Assembly: GCF_003337555.1 (NCBI RefSeq)
Contig: NZ_QPJK01000005.1
Location: 124,001 to 188,000, forward strand
Direction: 5' to 3'
From: Pseudorhodoferax soli
Lineage (GTDB): Bacteria > Pseudomonadota > Gammaproteobacteria > Burkholderiales > Burkholderiaceae_C
DNA: 64,000 nucleotides
In this document: positions 1 through 8,177 of the stretch, piece after piece
How positions within the stretch are numbered: the stretch's first letter is position 1
How the letters are laid out: each line of letters starts with the position of its first letter
Notes under the pieces: generated by a model
Told to the model about the DNA's origin: nothing
The model's input: only the letters and a program-made list of their open reading frames with translations
Database searches by the model: none
Position numbers and translations under genes: made by a program

Positions 1-326
1 CCGATCACTGAGGATTCGTTGGCGCACAGCCGCACCAGGCCGCTGACGCGGCCGTCGTGCGACTGCACCTCGCGCAGCAAGGCGTCCAGCCCGGCCTCCA
101 GTTGCAGGCCGCGCTCGTGCACGAGCCGGCCGGCATCGGTGAGCCGGATGCCCAGCGGCGAGCGCACCAGCAGCGGCACGCCGAAGGCATGTTCGAGGTC
201 GGCGATGCGGCGCGACAGCGCCGAGGCGGACAGGTGCTCGCGTGCAGCGGCGCGCGCGATCGAGCCTTCCTCGGCGGCGCTGGCGAACAGGCGCAGGCTG
301 TAGGGGTCGAGGCGGCGGGTGGCCAT
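1..326 (-). CDS. LysR-family transcriptional regulator, N-terminal part (cut by window edge)
   Basis: The reverse strand from 326 reads into a typical LysR winged helix-turn-helix: MATRRLDPYSLRLF, then a helix-turn-helix with ASALSRRIADLEHAFG and LLVRSPLGIRLTDAG. About 108 residues are visible; the effector-binding domain lies outside the window. It is divergent from the MFS transporter gene, with about 75 bp between the starts, so the usual LysR arrangement suggests it controls that transporter. The effector cannot be inferred. Confidence 0.85.
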   Translation of the reverse strand, partial: MATRRLDPYSLRLFASAAEEGSIARAAAREHLSASALSRRIADLEHAFGVPLLVRSPLGIRLTDAGRLVHERGLQLEAGLDALLREVQSHDGRVSGLVRLCANESSVI

Positions 327-401
327 GGCGAGCGGCAGTGTAGGGGCACCGGCCGGCGCCGGACACGGGGCCGGTCATGGCGCTCGGCTATCGTTGGCGC
401 C

Positions 402-1538
402 ATGACTTCCTCGACTGTGCGCGCGCACTGGGCTGCGCGCTTCCTGTTCTTTGCGGCCGGTTGCATGTTCGCCACCTGGGGCGTGCAGATCCCTACGGTG
501 AAGACCGTCTACGGGCTGGGTGTGGGCGCCATCGGCGGGCTGGTGCTGGCGGCTGGCGTGGGTTCGGTGCTGGGGCTCACGCAGGCCGGCTGGCTCATTG
601 CGCGCCATGGCGCGCGCCGCGTGGCCTGGTGGGGCGCGCTGCTGTCTGCGCTGGCCCTGATGCTGTTGCTGCACATGCCCCACCTGGTGCTGCTCTGGGC
701 GCTACTGGGCCTGTTCGGCCTGGCCACGGGCCTGCTCGACGTGGCCATGAACGCCGATGCCTCGGAACTCGAACGCCAGGCCGGCCGGCCGCTCATGAGC
801 GCCTTCCACGGCATGTTCAGCCTGGGCGGCATGGTGGGGGCGGGCGTGGGCGGGCTGCTGTTCACGGCCGGCGTGGCGCCGAACCTGCAACTGCTCGGCG
901 TGGCGGCGTTCAGCATGGCGCTGGTGGCCTGGAGCGTGCGGCAGATGCCGCCGGGCCAGGCCCTTGCAGAAGAAGCGCATGGGCGCTTCGCGCTGTCGCG
1001 CGGGCGCTTGGCGCTGGTGGGGCTGCTGGCGGCGCTGGGCTTCGTGGTGGAGGGCGCCATCTACGACTGGAGCGTGCTGTTCCTGGCCAGCGAGCGCGGC
1101 GCGCCGCAGCAGCAGGCCGCGCTGGCCTATGCCAGCTTCTCGGCCGCCATGGCGGCCACGCGCTTCGTGGGAGACCGGCTGCGCGCGCGCTGGTCCTCCG
1201 TGGGGCTGCTGCGCGCCAGCGCCTGCCTGGCGGCCGTGGCGCTGGCGCTGGTGCTGCTGTCCAACAGCGTGCCGCTGGCCCTGGCCGGCTTCGCGCTGGT
1301 GGGCGTGGGCCTGGCCAACGTGGTGCCGGTGCTGTTCAGCGCGGCGGCGCAGGTGCCGGGCGTGGCGCCCGCGCAGGGCATTTCGGCGGTGGCGTCGTTG
1401 GGCTACTGCGGCTTCATGGTCGGGCCGTCCATCATCGGCTTCGTGGCCCATGGCAGTTCGCTGACGCTGGCCCTGGGCCTGGTGGTGGGCTGTGCGCTGT
1501 TGCAGGCGGCACTGGCGCGGCGCGCATTGGGTGCTTGA
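402..1538 (+). CDS. MFS transporter, YbjJ-like
   Basis: A 378-residue inner-membrane protein with about 12 hydrophobic segments. The first segment has a WGVQIP motif. The middle loop has DVAMNADA followed by LMSAFHGMFSLGG, the pattern of the YbjJ branch of the major facilitator superfamily, whose substrates are mostly unknown. I chose the ATG at 402; the open frame extends upstream to 57, but that part is antisense to the LysR gene and has no transporter-like residues. Its 3' end overlaps the end of the convergent EamA gene by 107 bp. It is probably an exporter or importer of a small metabolite under the divergent LysR regulator. Confidence 0.85.
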   Translation: MTSSTVRAHWAARFLFFAAGCMFATWGVQIPTVKTVYGLGVGAIGGLVLAAGVGSVLGLTQAGWLIARHGARRVAWWGALLSALALMLLLHMPHLVLLWALLGLFGLATGLLDVAMNADASELERQAGRPLMSAFHGMFSLGGMVGAGVGGLLFTAGVAPNLQLLGVAAFSMALVAWSVRQMPPGQALAEEAHGRFALSRGRLALVGLLAALGFVVEGAIYDWSVLFLASERGAPQQQAALAYASFSAAMAATRFVGDRLRARWSSVGLLRASACLAAVALALVLLSNSVPLALAGFALVGVGLANVVPVLFSAAAQVPGVAPAQGISAVASLGYCGFMVGPSIIGFVAHGSSLTLALGLVVGCALLQAALARRALGA

Positions 1539-2397
1539 GACGGCGGTTGAGCCGGCGTTCGACCAGCGCCACGGCGATGCCGGCGCCGCAGATGCACGCG
1601 ATGCCCAAGGCCGAGGTGGCGTCCGGCAGCTGGCCGAACACGGCCCAGCCCAGCCCCACGGCCGACAGGATCTGCAGGTAGCTGTAGGGGGCGAGCAGCG
1701 TGGCCGGGGTGCGGGCGTAGGCAGCAGACTGCAGGCCGTGGCCGATGGCGCCGGTGATGCCGGTGGACAGCAGCAGCGCCCATTGCCAGCCGCTGAGCGG
1801 CGGCAGCTCCCAGATCCAGGGCAGCAGTGGCGTCAACGCCACCGTACCCACCAGGCCGCCGTAGTAGTTGGTCGTCAGCGGATCGTCGCCTGCCAGGCGG
1901 CGCGTGGCGATCTGGAAGGCCGCGAAGGTCAGCGCCGTGGCCACGCCCAGCAGCACGCCGATGGTGTCGAGCCCCGCGCCCGGCCGCACCACCAGCAGCA
2001 TGCCGGCAAAGCCCAGCGCCACGCCCAGCCAGCGGTGCAGGCGGTGCGGCTCGCGCAGCAGCCAGGGTGCCAGCGCCATCAGGAAGATCGGCGCCATGAA
2101 GTTCATGGCCGTGGCCTCGGCCAGCGGCACGCGCTTCAGGACCGAGAAGAACAGCAGCGTGGAGCCAATCATCAGCACGCCGCGCAGCAGCTGGCCACGC
2201 AGCGAGCCGGTGCGCAGCAGGCCGAGCCCGCGCCGCGGCAGCAGGATGGCGCTGGACAGCGCCGTGTGCACGGCATAGCGCACCCAAGCCACCAGTAGCA
2301 CCGGCACCCCCAGCAGCGCGAGGTACTTGCCGCTCGCATCCAGCCCCGACAGCACCCACAGGCCGAGCACGTGGAGCAGGATTCCGTTCGATCTCAT
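1432..2397 (-). CDS. EamA/DMT-family transporter
   Basis: A 321-residue membrane protein with about ten hydrophobic helices in two EamA repeats. AEATAMNFMAPIF marks the first repeat and YSYLQILSAVGLGWAVFG the second. Members of the drug/metabolite transporter family usually export amino acids or metabolites. The last 35 or so residues are a Pro/Ala-rich tail, unlike the family, encoded where the gene runs antisense into the MFS gene; this looks like loss of an earlier stop codon. The start at 2397 lies in an AT-rich region shared with the divergent metNIQ operon. The substrate is unknown. Confidence 0.85.
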   Translation of the reverse strand: MRSNGILLHVLGLWVLSGLDASGKYLALLGVPVLLVAWVRYAVHTALSSAILLPRRGLGLLRTGSLRGQLLRGVLMIGSTLLFFSVLKRVPLAEATAMNFMAPIFLMALAPWLLREPHRLHRWLGVALGFAGMLLVVRPGAGLDTIGVLLGVATALTFAAFQIATRRLAGDDPLTTNYYGGLVGTVALTPLLPWIWELPPLSGWQWALLLSTGITGAIGHGLQSAAYARTPATLLAPYSYLQILSAVGLGWAVFGQLPDATSALGIACICGAGIAVALVERRLNRRLKHPMRAAPVPPATAHSPPPGPGPASANCHGPRSR

Positions 2398-2410
2398 ATA
2401 AGCAACGAAC

Positions 2411-2437
2411 TTTCTATTCTTATGAGTTTTATAGAAA
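2411..2437. promoter_or_regulatory. AT-rich inverted repeat between the EamA and metN genes
   Basis: TTTCTAT (2411-2417) and ATAGAAA (2431-2437) form a perfect 7-bp dyad separated by 13 bp, in a markedly AT-rich stretch within otherwise GC-rich DNA. It lies 67 bp before the metN start and 14 bp from the EamA start, so it could serve either gene. AT-rich sites with TTCTTAT-like cores are often seen before sulfur-starvation genes (CysB-type regulators), but assigning this one is inference. Confidence 0.4.
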
Positions 2438-2503
2438 AGAGCGTAGATTCACGCCCCTTCCAGTGAATAAGGGTTTCCACGGTTGTGGAGACCATCGCAA
2501 GCA

Positions 2504-3556
2504 ATGATCGAGTTGAGGGGTATCACCCAGACCTACCAGGGTAGCAGTGGGCCGGTGCAGGCGCTGCGCGGCATCGACCTGGAGGTGGCCGCCGGCGAGG
2601 TGTTCGGCATCATCGGCCGCAGCGGCGCGGGCAAGAGTTCTCTGGTGCGCGTGATCAACCTGCTGAACCGGCCCACGGCCGGGCAGGTGCTGGTCGACGG
2701 CCGCGAGATGACGACGCTGCCCGAAGCTGCGCTGCGCGTGGCGCGGCGCGAGATCGGCATCGTGTTCCAGCATTTCAATGTGCTGAGTTCGCGCACCGTC
2801 TACGACAACGTGGCGCTGCCGCTGGAGATCGCGGGCCTGTCCGATGGCGAGATCAAGAAGCGGGTGGAGCCCCTGCTGGACCTGGTGGGCCTGTCGGCAC
2901 TGGCCAGGCGCCATCCCTCGCAGATCAGCGGCGGGCAGAAGCAGCGCGTGGGCATCGCCCGGGCGCTCGCGAACCGGCCCAAGGTGCTGCTGTCCGACGA
3001 GGCCACCTCGGCGCTCGACCCGGAGACCACGCGCTCCATCCTCGGGCTGCTGCGCCAGATCAACCAGGAATTCGGCCTGACCATCGTGCTGATCACGCAC
3101 CAGATGCAGGTCATCAAGCAGGTGGCCGAGCGCGTGGCCGTGATCGACGCGGGCCGCATCGTCGAGCAGGGCCGCGTGATCGACGTGTTCTCCAAGCCGC
3201 AGCACGCCACCACGCGCAGCCTGATCGAGGAAATCGTGCCGCAGGAACTGCCCGACTCGGTGCTGGCACGCCTGCGCACGCTGATGGGCGCGAGCCCGGC
3301 CGGCGAAGGGCAGGGCCTGCGCCTGGCCTTTGCCGGCGATGGTGCGGACCAGCCGCTGCTGAGCGAGCTGGTGCGCCGCTTCGGGCTGGACTTGTCGATC
3401 CTGCACGGCCAGATCGACGAGGTGCAGGGCCAGCCCTTCGGCACGCTGGCGGTGTTTGCGCGCGGCGCGGCCGACCAGCTGCAGGCGGGCATCGCACACC
3501 TGCGCCAGGCCGGTGTGAACGTCCAACCCCTGGTGCAGGAGGCTGCCCATGTTTGA
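2504..3556 (+). CDS. metN: Methionine ABC transporter, ATP-binding subunit MetN
   Basis: A 350-residue cytoplasmic ATPase that powers uptake of methionine or related sulfur compounds. The Walker A motif GRSGAGKSS is at residues 38-46. [10 protein letters not shown] is the ABC signature, [11 protein letters not shown] the Walker B and LITHQM the switch histidine. About 90 C-terminal residues fit the regulatory NIL domain of the MetN family. I took the ATG at 2504 because the family starts at MIELRGI; an upstream extension to 2483 is possible. The stop overlaps the metI start by 8 bp, indicating translational coupling in a metN-metI-metQ operon. Confidence 0.95.
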   Translation: MIELRGITQTYQGSSGPVQALRGIDLEVAAGEVFGIIGRSGAGKSSLVRVINLLNRPTAGQVLVDGREMTTLPEAALRVARREIGIVFQHFNVLSSRTVYDNVALPLEIAGLSDGEIKKRVEPLLDLVGLSALARRHPSQISGGQKQRVGIARALANRPKVLLSDEATSALDPETTRSILGLLRQINQEFGLTIVLITHQMQVIKQVAERVAVIDAGRIVEQGRVIDVFSKPQHATTRSLIEEIVPQELPDSVLARLRTLMGASPAGEGQGLRLAFAGDGADQPLLSELVRRFGLDLSILHGQIDEVQGQPFGTLAVFARGAADQLQAGIAHLRQAGVNVQPLVQEAAHV

Positions 3557-4220
3557 TTTCCTCGAGACCTTCAACGGCCCGCTGCTGGACATGTTCGCCA
3601 CCTCGATGTGGGAGACGCTGGTGATGGTCGGCATCTCGGGCCTGGCCGGTGGGCTGATCGGCGTGCCGCTGGGTGTGCTGCTGCGCCTGACCGACCGCGG
3701 CGGCGTGCGCGAGAACGCGCCCGTCAACCGCATCGTCGGCGGCATCGTCAATGCGGTGCGTTCCACGCCCTTCATCATCCTGCTGGTGGCCATCATCCCG
3801 TTCACGCGCTTCGTGACGGGTTCGTCCATCGGCACGGCCGCGGCCGTGGTGCCGCTCACGCTGGCAGCAGCGCCCTTCGTCGCGCGGCTGGTGGAGACGG
3901 CGCTGCGCGAGGTCGACCACGGCCTCGTGGAAGCCGCCCAGGCGATGGGCGCGACCACGTCGCAGATCGTCTGGAAGGTGCTGCTGCCCGAGGCGCTGCC
4001 CGGCATCGTGGCCGCGCTGACGATCACGCTGGTCAGCCTGACGGGCTTCTCGGCCATGGCCGGCGCCATCGGCGGCGGCGGGCTGGGTGACCTGGGCATC
4101 CGCTACGGCTACCAGCGCTTCCTGCCCGAGGTCATGGCCGCCGTGGTCCTCGTGCTGATCGTCTTCGTGCAGCTGGTGCAGAGCGCCGGCGACTGGCTGG
4201 TGCGACGCATCCGGCATTGA
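3549..4220 (+). CDS. metI: Methionine ABC transporter permease MetI
   Basis: A 223-residue inner-membrane permease with about five transmembrane segments, the normal size for MetI. The cytoplasmic EAA loop that contacts MetN is visible as [20 protein letters not shown]. It overlaps the end of metN and is followed 49 bp later by metQ. Its last five codons, up to the stop, are repeated just downstream as part of a short direct duplication. Assignment is firm from sequence and operon order; whether the substrate is methionine or another organosulfur compound cannot be read from the permease. Confidence 0.95.
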   Translation: MFDFLETFNGPLLDMFATSMWETLVMVGISGLAGGLIGVPLGVLLRLTDRGGVRENAPVNRIVGGIVNAVRSTPFIILLVAIIPFTRFVTGSSIGTAAAVVPLTLAAAPFVARLVETALREVDHGLVEAAQAMGATTSQIVWKVLLPEALPGIVAALTITLVSLTGFSAMAGAIGGGGLGDLGIRYGYQRFLPEVMAAVVLVLIVFVQLVQSAGDWLVRRIRH

Positions 4221-4247
4221 TGTTCTTGCGCCGCATCCGGCATTGAT
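4206..4247 (+). repeat. Short direct repeat duplicating the metI tail
   Basis: The 16-bp block CGCATCCGGCATTGAT occurs at 4206-4221, where it contains the metI stop, and again at 4232-4247, 26 bp downstream. It reads as a small tandem duplication of the metI 3' end and widens the gap before metQ. The metQ ribosome-binding region (AGGGAGC) lies just after the second copy. Confidence 0.75.
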
Positions 4248-4269
4248 TCTTTTCTTCAGGGAGCTTCTC

Positions 4270-5058
4270 ATGCAAAAACGTACATTCATCTCCACCATCG
4301 CCCTCGCGCTGCTGGCCTCCACCACCGCCATCGCGCAGGACAAGCCGCTCAAGATCGGCGTCACCGCCGGCCCGCACGCGCAGATCTTCGACCAGGTCAA
4401 GCGCATCGCCGAGAAGGACGGACTGAAGGTCCAGATCGTCGAGTTCAGCGACTACATCCAGCCCAATGCCGCGCTGGCCGCTGGCGACCTGGACGCCAAC
4501 AGCTACCAGCACCAGCCCTTCCTGGACCTGCAGGTCAAGGACCGCGGCTACAAGCTGGTCTCCGTCGCGCAGACCGTCAACTACCCGATCGGCCTGTACT
4601 CCAAGAAGGTCAAGGACCTGAAGGACCTGAAGGAAGGCGCGCGTTTCGGCATTCCGAACGACCCGACCAACGGCGGCCGTGTGCTGCTGGTGCTGCAGGA
4701 CAAGGGCCTGATCAAGATCAAGCCCTCGGCCGGCCTCAAGGCCACGCCGCTGGACGTGATCGAGAACCCCAAGAAGCTGCGCTTCGTCGAGCTCGAGGCC
4801 GCGCAGCTGGCGCGCTCGCTGGACGACCTGGACGCCGCGGCCGTCAACACCAACTTCGCGCTGTCGGCCGGCCTGAACCCGGGCAAGGACGCGATCGCGC
4901 AAGAGAGCGCCAAGTCGCCCTACGTCAACGTGCTGGTGGTGCGCGAGCAGGACAAGGACAAGCCCTGGGTCGGCAAGCTGGTGAAGGCCTACCACTCCGA
5001 CGAGGTGCGCAAGTTCATCCAGACCGAATTCAAGGGTGCGGTGCTGGCGGGTTTCTGA
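4270..5058 (+). CDS. metQ: MetQ/NlpA-family substrate-binding protein
   Basis: A 262-residue periplasmic binding protein. It has a short basic N-terminus and hydrophobic core (MQKRTFISTIALALLASTTA) and a likely signal-peptidase I site after AIAQ. No lipobox cysteine is present, unlike many MetQ proteins, so it should be soluble. Family motifs include IGVTAGPHAQIF, DLDANSYQHQPFL and FGIPNDPTNGGR. I chose the ATG at 4270, with AGGGAGC upstream, over an in-frame start at 4243 that would hide the signal peptide. It completes metNIQ. The next gene, an FMN reductase, follows 48 bp later and may be co-transcribed. Confidence 0.93.
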   Translation: MQKRTFISTIALALLASTTAIAQDKPLKIGVTAGPHAQIFDQVKRIAEKDGLKVQIVEFSDYIQPNAALAAGDLDANSYQHQPFLDLQVKDRGYKLVSVAQTVNYPIGLYSKKVKDLKDLKEGARFGIPNDPTNGGRVLLVLQDKGLIKIKPSAGLKATPLDVIENPKKLRFVELEAAQLARSLDDLDAAAVNTNFALSAGLNPGKDAIAQESAKSPYVNVLVVREQDKDKPWVGKLVKAYHSDEVRKFIQTEFKGAVLAGF

Positions 5059-5106
5059 ATCTCGGCTAAGGTGGGCGCCCTTCACACACTCTGAAAGGAC
5101 AGCCCC

Positions 5107-5661
5107 ATGGCCCAGATCAAGATCGCCGTCGTCGTCGGTAGCCTGCGCAAGGACTCGTTCAACCGCAAGCTGGCCGTCGCGCTGGCCAAGCTCGCGCCCG
5201 GCGATGTGACGTTCGAGCAGCTGCGCATCGACGACTTGCCGCTGTACAACCAGGACGACGACGGCAACCCTGCCGCCAGCGTCACGCGGCTGAAGTCGGA
5301 GATCCAGTCGGCGCAGGGCCTGCTGTTCATCACGCCCGAGTACAACCGCTCGATTCCGGGCGTGCTGAAGAACGCCATCGACCACGCCTCGCGCCCCTAT
5401 GGCAAGAGTGCGTTTCCGGGCAAGCCCGCGGGCGTGATCGGCGTGTCGGTCGGCGCCATCGGCACGGCGCTGGCGCAACAGCACCTGCGCAATGTGCTGG
5501 CCTACCTGGACGTGCCCACCCTCGGCCAGCCCGAGGCCTTCGTGCAGGCCAAGGACGGCTTGTTCAACGCCGACGGCAGCGTCGGCGAGGCCAGCCGCGC
5601 ATTCCTGCAGGGCTGGCTCGACAAGTACCTGGCCTGGGTGCGGCTGCACACCGCGGGCTGA
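5107..5661 (+). CDS. NADPH-dependent FMN reductase (ChrR/YieF-like flavodoxin fold)
   Basis: A 184-residue cytoplasmic flavoprotein. GSLRKDSFNRKLA at the N-terminus is the FMN phosphate-binding loop, and TPEYNRSIPGVLKNAIDH is the family signature of NAD(P)H:FMN/quinone reductases. It could supply reduced FMN or reduce quinones. It lies directly after metNIQ. FMN reductases next to organosulfur uptake genes often feed desulfonating monooxygenases, but no monooxygenase is visible here, so that role is conjecture. Its stop is only 4 bp from the end of the convergent MATE gene. Confidence 0.9.
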   Translation: MAQIKIAVVVGSLRKDSFNRKLAVALAKLAPGDVTFEQLRIDDLPLYNQDDDGNPAASVTRLKSEIQSAQGLLFITPEYNRSIPGVLKNAIDHASRPYGKSAFPGKPAGVIGVSVGAIGTALAQQHLRNVLAYLDVPTLGQPEAFVQAKDGLFNADGSVGEASRAFLQGWLDKYLAWVRLHTAG

Positions 5662-5665
5662 TCCC

Positions 5666-7066
5666 TCAGGCGCGCGGCCGGTCCTGCGGCCGCGCGAACC
5701 AGGGCCAGGCGTTCAGCAAGGCATAGAACGCCAGGGCCGCCACCATGATCACCAGCAGCGTGGGCAGGCCGGCCCCCAGCCGCAGCGCCAGGTGCCCGGC
5801 CAGGTAGACCACCAGCAGCCGCGCAGCCCCCGCGACGATGCTCCAGCCCATGCGCCGCGCGCCCTGCGAGGCGAAGTAGAGCGACAGTCCCAGTCCGAAC
5901 AGCCCGTACGCCGGCCCGACCACCTGCAGGTACTGGGTGCCGACGCGGATGGCCTCCTGGTCGTGCGTGAACAGCCCGAGCCAGGCGGCCGGGAACAGCG
6001 CCGCTGCCAGGCCCACGAGCGAGGTGACGGCGGCGGCGAGCAACGCGCCTGTCCAGGCCACACGGCGTGCGCGCACCAGTTGGCCCGCGCCGGTGTTCAT
6101 GCCGACCATGGCGACCATGGCGGCGCCGAAGCCGAACACGATAGGAATCTGCAGGTACTCGAGCCGGATGCCCAGCCCGAAGCCGGCCAGCGCTTCGCTG
6201 CCGAGCGGGCTGACCAGTGCCGTGGCCGTCAGCACCGACAGGTTCAGCGTGACGTTGTTGACGATGGCCGGCGCGCCCACGCCCAGGATGTCGCGGAACA
6301 GCGCCCAGCGCAGCTTGTGGTGCAGGCGCAGCTGCACGCCGCCGTTGCCGCGCAGCACCGAGACCAGCATCACCGCGGCGGCGACGACGTAGTAGACGAC
6401 CAGCGCCAGCCCCGCCCCGGTGATGCCCATGGCCGGCACCGGGCCCCAGCCGAAGATCAGCACCGGCGAGGCCAGCAGCAAGAGCAGCACGCCGCCGGAC
6501 AGCACCATCGCCGGCAGCGCCATGTTGCCGCTGCCGCGCAGCACGCTGGCCATGCCGTTGGCCAGCCACAGGAACACGGCGCCGATGAAGATCGCGTTGG
6601 AGTAGGCGAGGGCGGCCTCCTGCACCACCGGCGTGGCGCCCATGGCGCGGTACAGCAGCGGCCCGCCCAGCAGCCCGCCCAGCATGCAGGCCACGCCGAA
6701 GGCCAGCGCGATGACAAGGGCGTGCAGCGCCAGCGCCTGCGCCTTCTCGGTGTCGCCAGCGCCGGTGGCGCGGGCGATGGCCGAGGAGATGCCGCCGCCC
6801 ATGCCGCCGGCCGACATGGTCTGCATCAGCATGATCAGCGGGAACACCAGCGCGGCCCCGGCCAGTGCGTCCACGCCCAGCAGGCCGACGAAGTAGCTCT
6901 CCAGGAAGTTGGCGGCGGCCTGCGCCAGCATCACGATGAGGTTGGGCGCGGCCAGCAGGAGCAAGGTGGCCAGCACCGGGCCATGCAGCAGGCGCTGGGA
7001 GCGGGCGTGGGCGGCGAGCACGGCCTTGCCTGGCGCGGCAGCCGTGGGGGTGGCAACCGCGCTCAT
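5666..7066 (-). CDS. MATE-family multidrug efflux protein
   Basis: A 466-residue inner-membrane protein with about 12 hydrophobic segments in two homologous halves. ATLLLLAAPNLIVMLAQAAAN and a second half around GAPAIVNNVTLNLSVL fit the NorM/MATE family of cation-driven drug exporters. Its ATG overlaps the stop of the upstream TetR gene by 4 bp, so the two form a coupled regulator-pump operon that the TetR protein presumably represses. The exported compound cannot be predicted. A GC-rich hairpin at 5672-5695 falls in its last codons. Confidence 0.9.
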   Translation of the reverse strand: MSAVATPTAAAPGKAVLAAHARSQRLLHGPVLATLLLLAAPNLIVMLAQAAANFLESYFVGLLGVDALAGAALVFPLIMLMQTMSAGGMGGGISSAIARATGAGDTEKAQALALHALVIALAFGVACMLGGLLGGPLLYRAMGATPVVQEAALAYSNAIFIGAVFLWLANGMASVLRGSGNMALPAMVLSGGVLLLLLASPVLIFGWGPVPAMGITGAGLALVVYYVVAAAVMLVSVLRGNGGVQLRLHHKLRWALFRDILGVGAPAIVNNVTLNLSVLTATALVSPLGSEALAGFGLGIRLEYLQIPIVFGFGAAMVAMVGMNTGAGQLVRARRVAWTGALLAAAVTSLVGLAAALFPAAWLGLFTHDQEAIRVGTQYLQVVGPAYGLFGLGLSLYFASQGARRMGWSIVAGAARLLVVYLAGHLALRLGAGLPTLLVIMVAALAFYALLNAWPWFARPQDRPRA

Positions 7067-7674
7067 GGCGCCAGGCCCTCTTGCAGCAGGCGCGCGCGTG
7101 CGCTGGCCAGCAGGGCTTCGGAGATCGGGTCGCCCTTGGTGGCGCGGGACAGCAGCAGCGCGCCGACGAGCGTGGCCACGTCGGCCAGCGCGCGCTGTTC
7201 TGCCGCGGGCGAGCCGGCGTCGGGCTGCACGCTGGCCAGGCGGGCGACCATGGACTTCACGCCGTCCAGGTAGGCCGCGCGCACGGGCGCGTCGGCATCG
7301 GTGCGGGCCACGTCACCGGCCAGTGCGGCGGCCGTGCAGCTGCTGCCGGGGCGGTCGCGCGTGGCCGTTGCCAGGTAGCCCTCGACATAGGCCCGCCTGC
7401 GATCTTCGCGTTCGGGCAGTTCGGTGAAGCGCTGGTCCCAGCGCGCACTGGAATGCGCGAAGGCGTTTGCGCAGGCCACGGCGGCCAGGCCGTCCTTGGA
7501 CGAGAAGTGCCCGTAGAAGCCGCCATGGGTGAGGCCGGCAGCGGCCATCACTTCGGCGACGCTGACGCCGTGCAGGCCCTTCTCGCGGAACAGGCGCGCG
7601 GAGGCCTTCTCGATCGCGATGCGGTTCTGGTCGGTCTGTTGCTGGGATACGCGTGGCATGCGCCGCTCCGTCAT
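7063..7674 (-). CDS. TetR-family transcriptional repressor
   Basis: A 203-residue regulator. The N-terminal helix-turn-helix runs through ASARLFREKGLHGVSVAEV and AGLTHGGFYGHFSSKDGL, the TetR DNA-binding signature. The C-terminal ligand domain resembles the TetR group that includes AcrR-like regulators. The gene precedes the MATE gene with a 4-bp overlap. A dyad just upstream of the start is a likely autoregulatory operator. A start at Met6 (MPRVSQ) is equally plausible. It is probably induced by a substrate of the pump. Confidence 0.9.
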   Translation of the reverse strand: MTERRMPRVSQQQTDQNRIAIEKASARLFREKGLHGVSVAEVMAAAGLTHGGFYGHFSSKDGLAAVACANAFAHSSARWDQRFTELPEREDRRRAYVEGYLATATRDRPGSSCTAAALAGDVARTDADAPVRAAYLDGVKSMVARLASVQPDAGSPAAEQRALADVATLVGALLLSRATKGDPISEALLASARARLLQEGLAP

Positions 7675-7676
7675 TG

Positions 7677-7698
7677 ATAAATGACGTTCATCATAAAT
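7677..7698. promoter_or_regulatory. Candidate TetR operator
   Basis: ATGA-CGT-TCAT (7681-7691) is a small perfect dyad within an imperfect 22-bp palindrome, and the ATAAATG unit appears at 7677 and 7694, with a third copy at 7709. It begins 3 bp upstream of the TetR start, where autorepressing TetR proteins commonly bind. Binding is inferred from position and symmetry. Confidence 0.45.
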
Positions 7699-7841
7699 GG
7701 ATTGCGTGAATAAATGTTGGCCATCATGTTTTCGTTCGAACGCATGGCTACCGGTCTTTACAGAAGTTCATGCGCCGGATGTCGTCCGGGCGGTCGCCAG
7801 GCCGTTGAATGCACATCTGGTTTGCTTCGTTGGAGATCTGC

Positions 7842-8066
7842 ATGAAACGTCTGTCCCTGCTTGCCGTGCTGGCCGTTGCTGCGCTGAGCGGCTGCGTGGT
7901 GGCGCCGGTCGGCCCCGGCTATTACGGCTACCGCCGCCCGGTGGTGGTGGCTCCCCCGGTTGTCGGTCCGCCGGTGGTGATCGTGCGCCCTGGCTACGAG
8001 GGCCGGCCCCGCTATGACGACGACCGCGGCTATGGCCACGGCCGGCGCTGGCGCCGCGACGATTGA
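7842..8066 (+). CDS. Small Pro/Tyr-rich lipoprotein
   Basis: A 74-residue predicted lipoprotein. The start MKRLSLLAVLAVAALSGC ends in an LSGC lipobox, so the mature protein would begin at Cys18 and be lipid-anchored. The remainder is rich in Pro, Val, Tyr and Arg (VAPPVVGPPVV and a charged RRWRRDD end), like small outer-membrane-associated hypothetical proteins of proteobacteria. I chose the ATG at 7842 because it follows GGAGA and gives a clean signal peptide. The function is unknown. Confidence 0.75.
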   Translation: MKRLSLLAVLAVAALSGCVVAPVGPGYYGYRRPVVVAPPVVGPPVVIVRPGYEGRPRYDDDRGYGHGRRWRRDD

Positions 8067-8177
8067 GGTTCATGCCGGGAACCAAAGCCCGGCCGCAGCA
8101 ATCCCATCGCCGACAATACCGTGATGCCCTCCGCCGGAGGACACGCGCTACAAGAAGCGTCGCAAGAAAGGGTGGGA

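Noticed and set aside
2429-4099. A 556-codon reverse frame over metN and metI
   Set aside because: Shadow of the metNI coding strand; no domain, no ribosome site, and it conflicts with firm genes.
5672-5695. GCGCGGCCG/CGGCCGCGC hairpin as a terminator for the FMN reductase
   Set aside because: The stem is perfect, but it lies in the last codons of the MATE gene, has no T-run, and such stems occur by chance in very GC-rich DNA.
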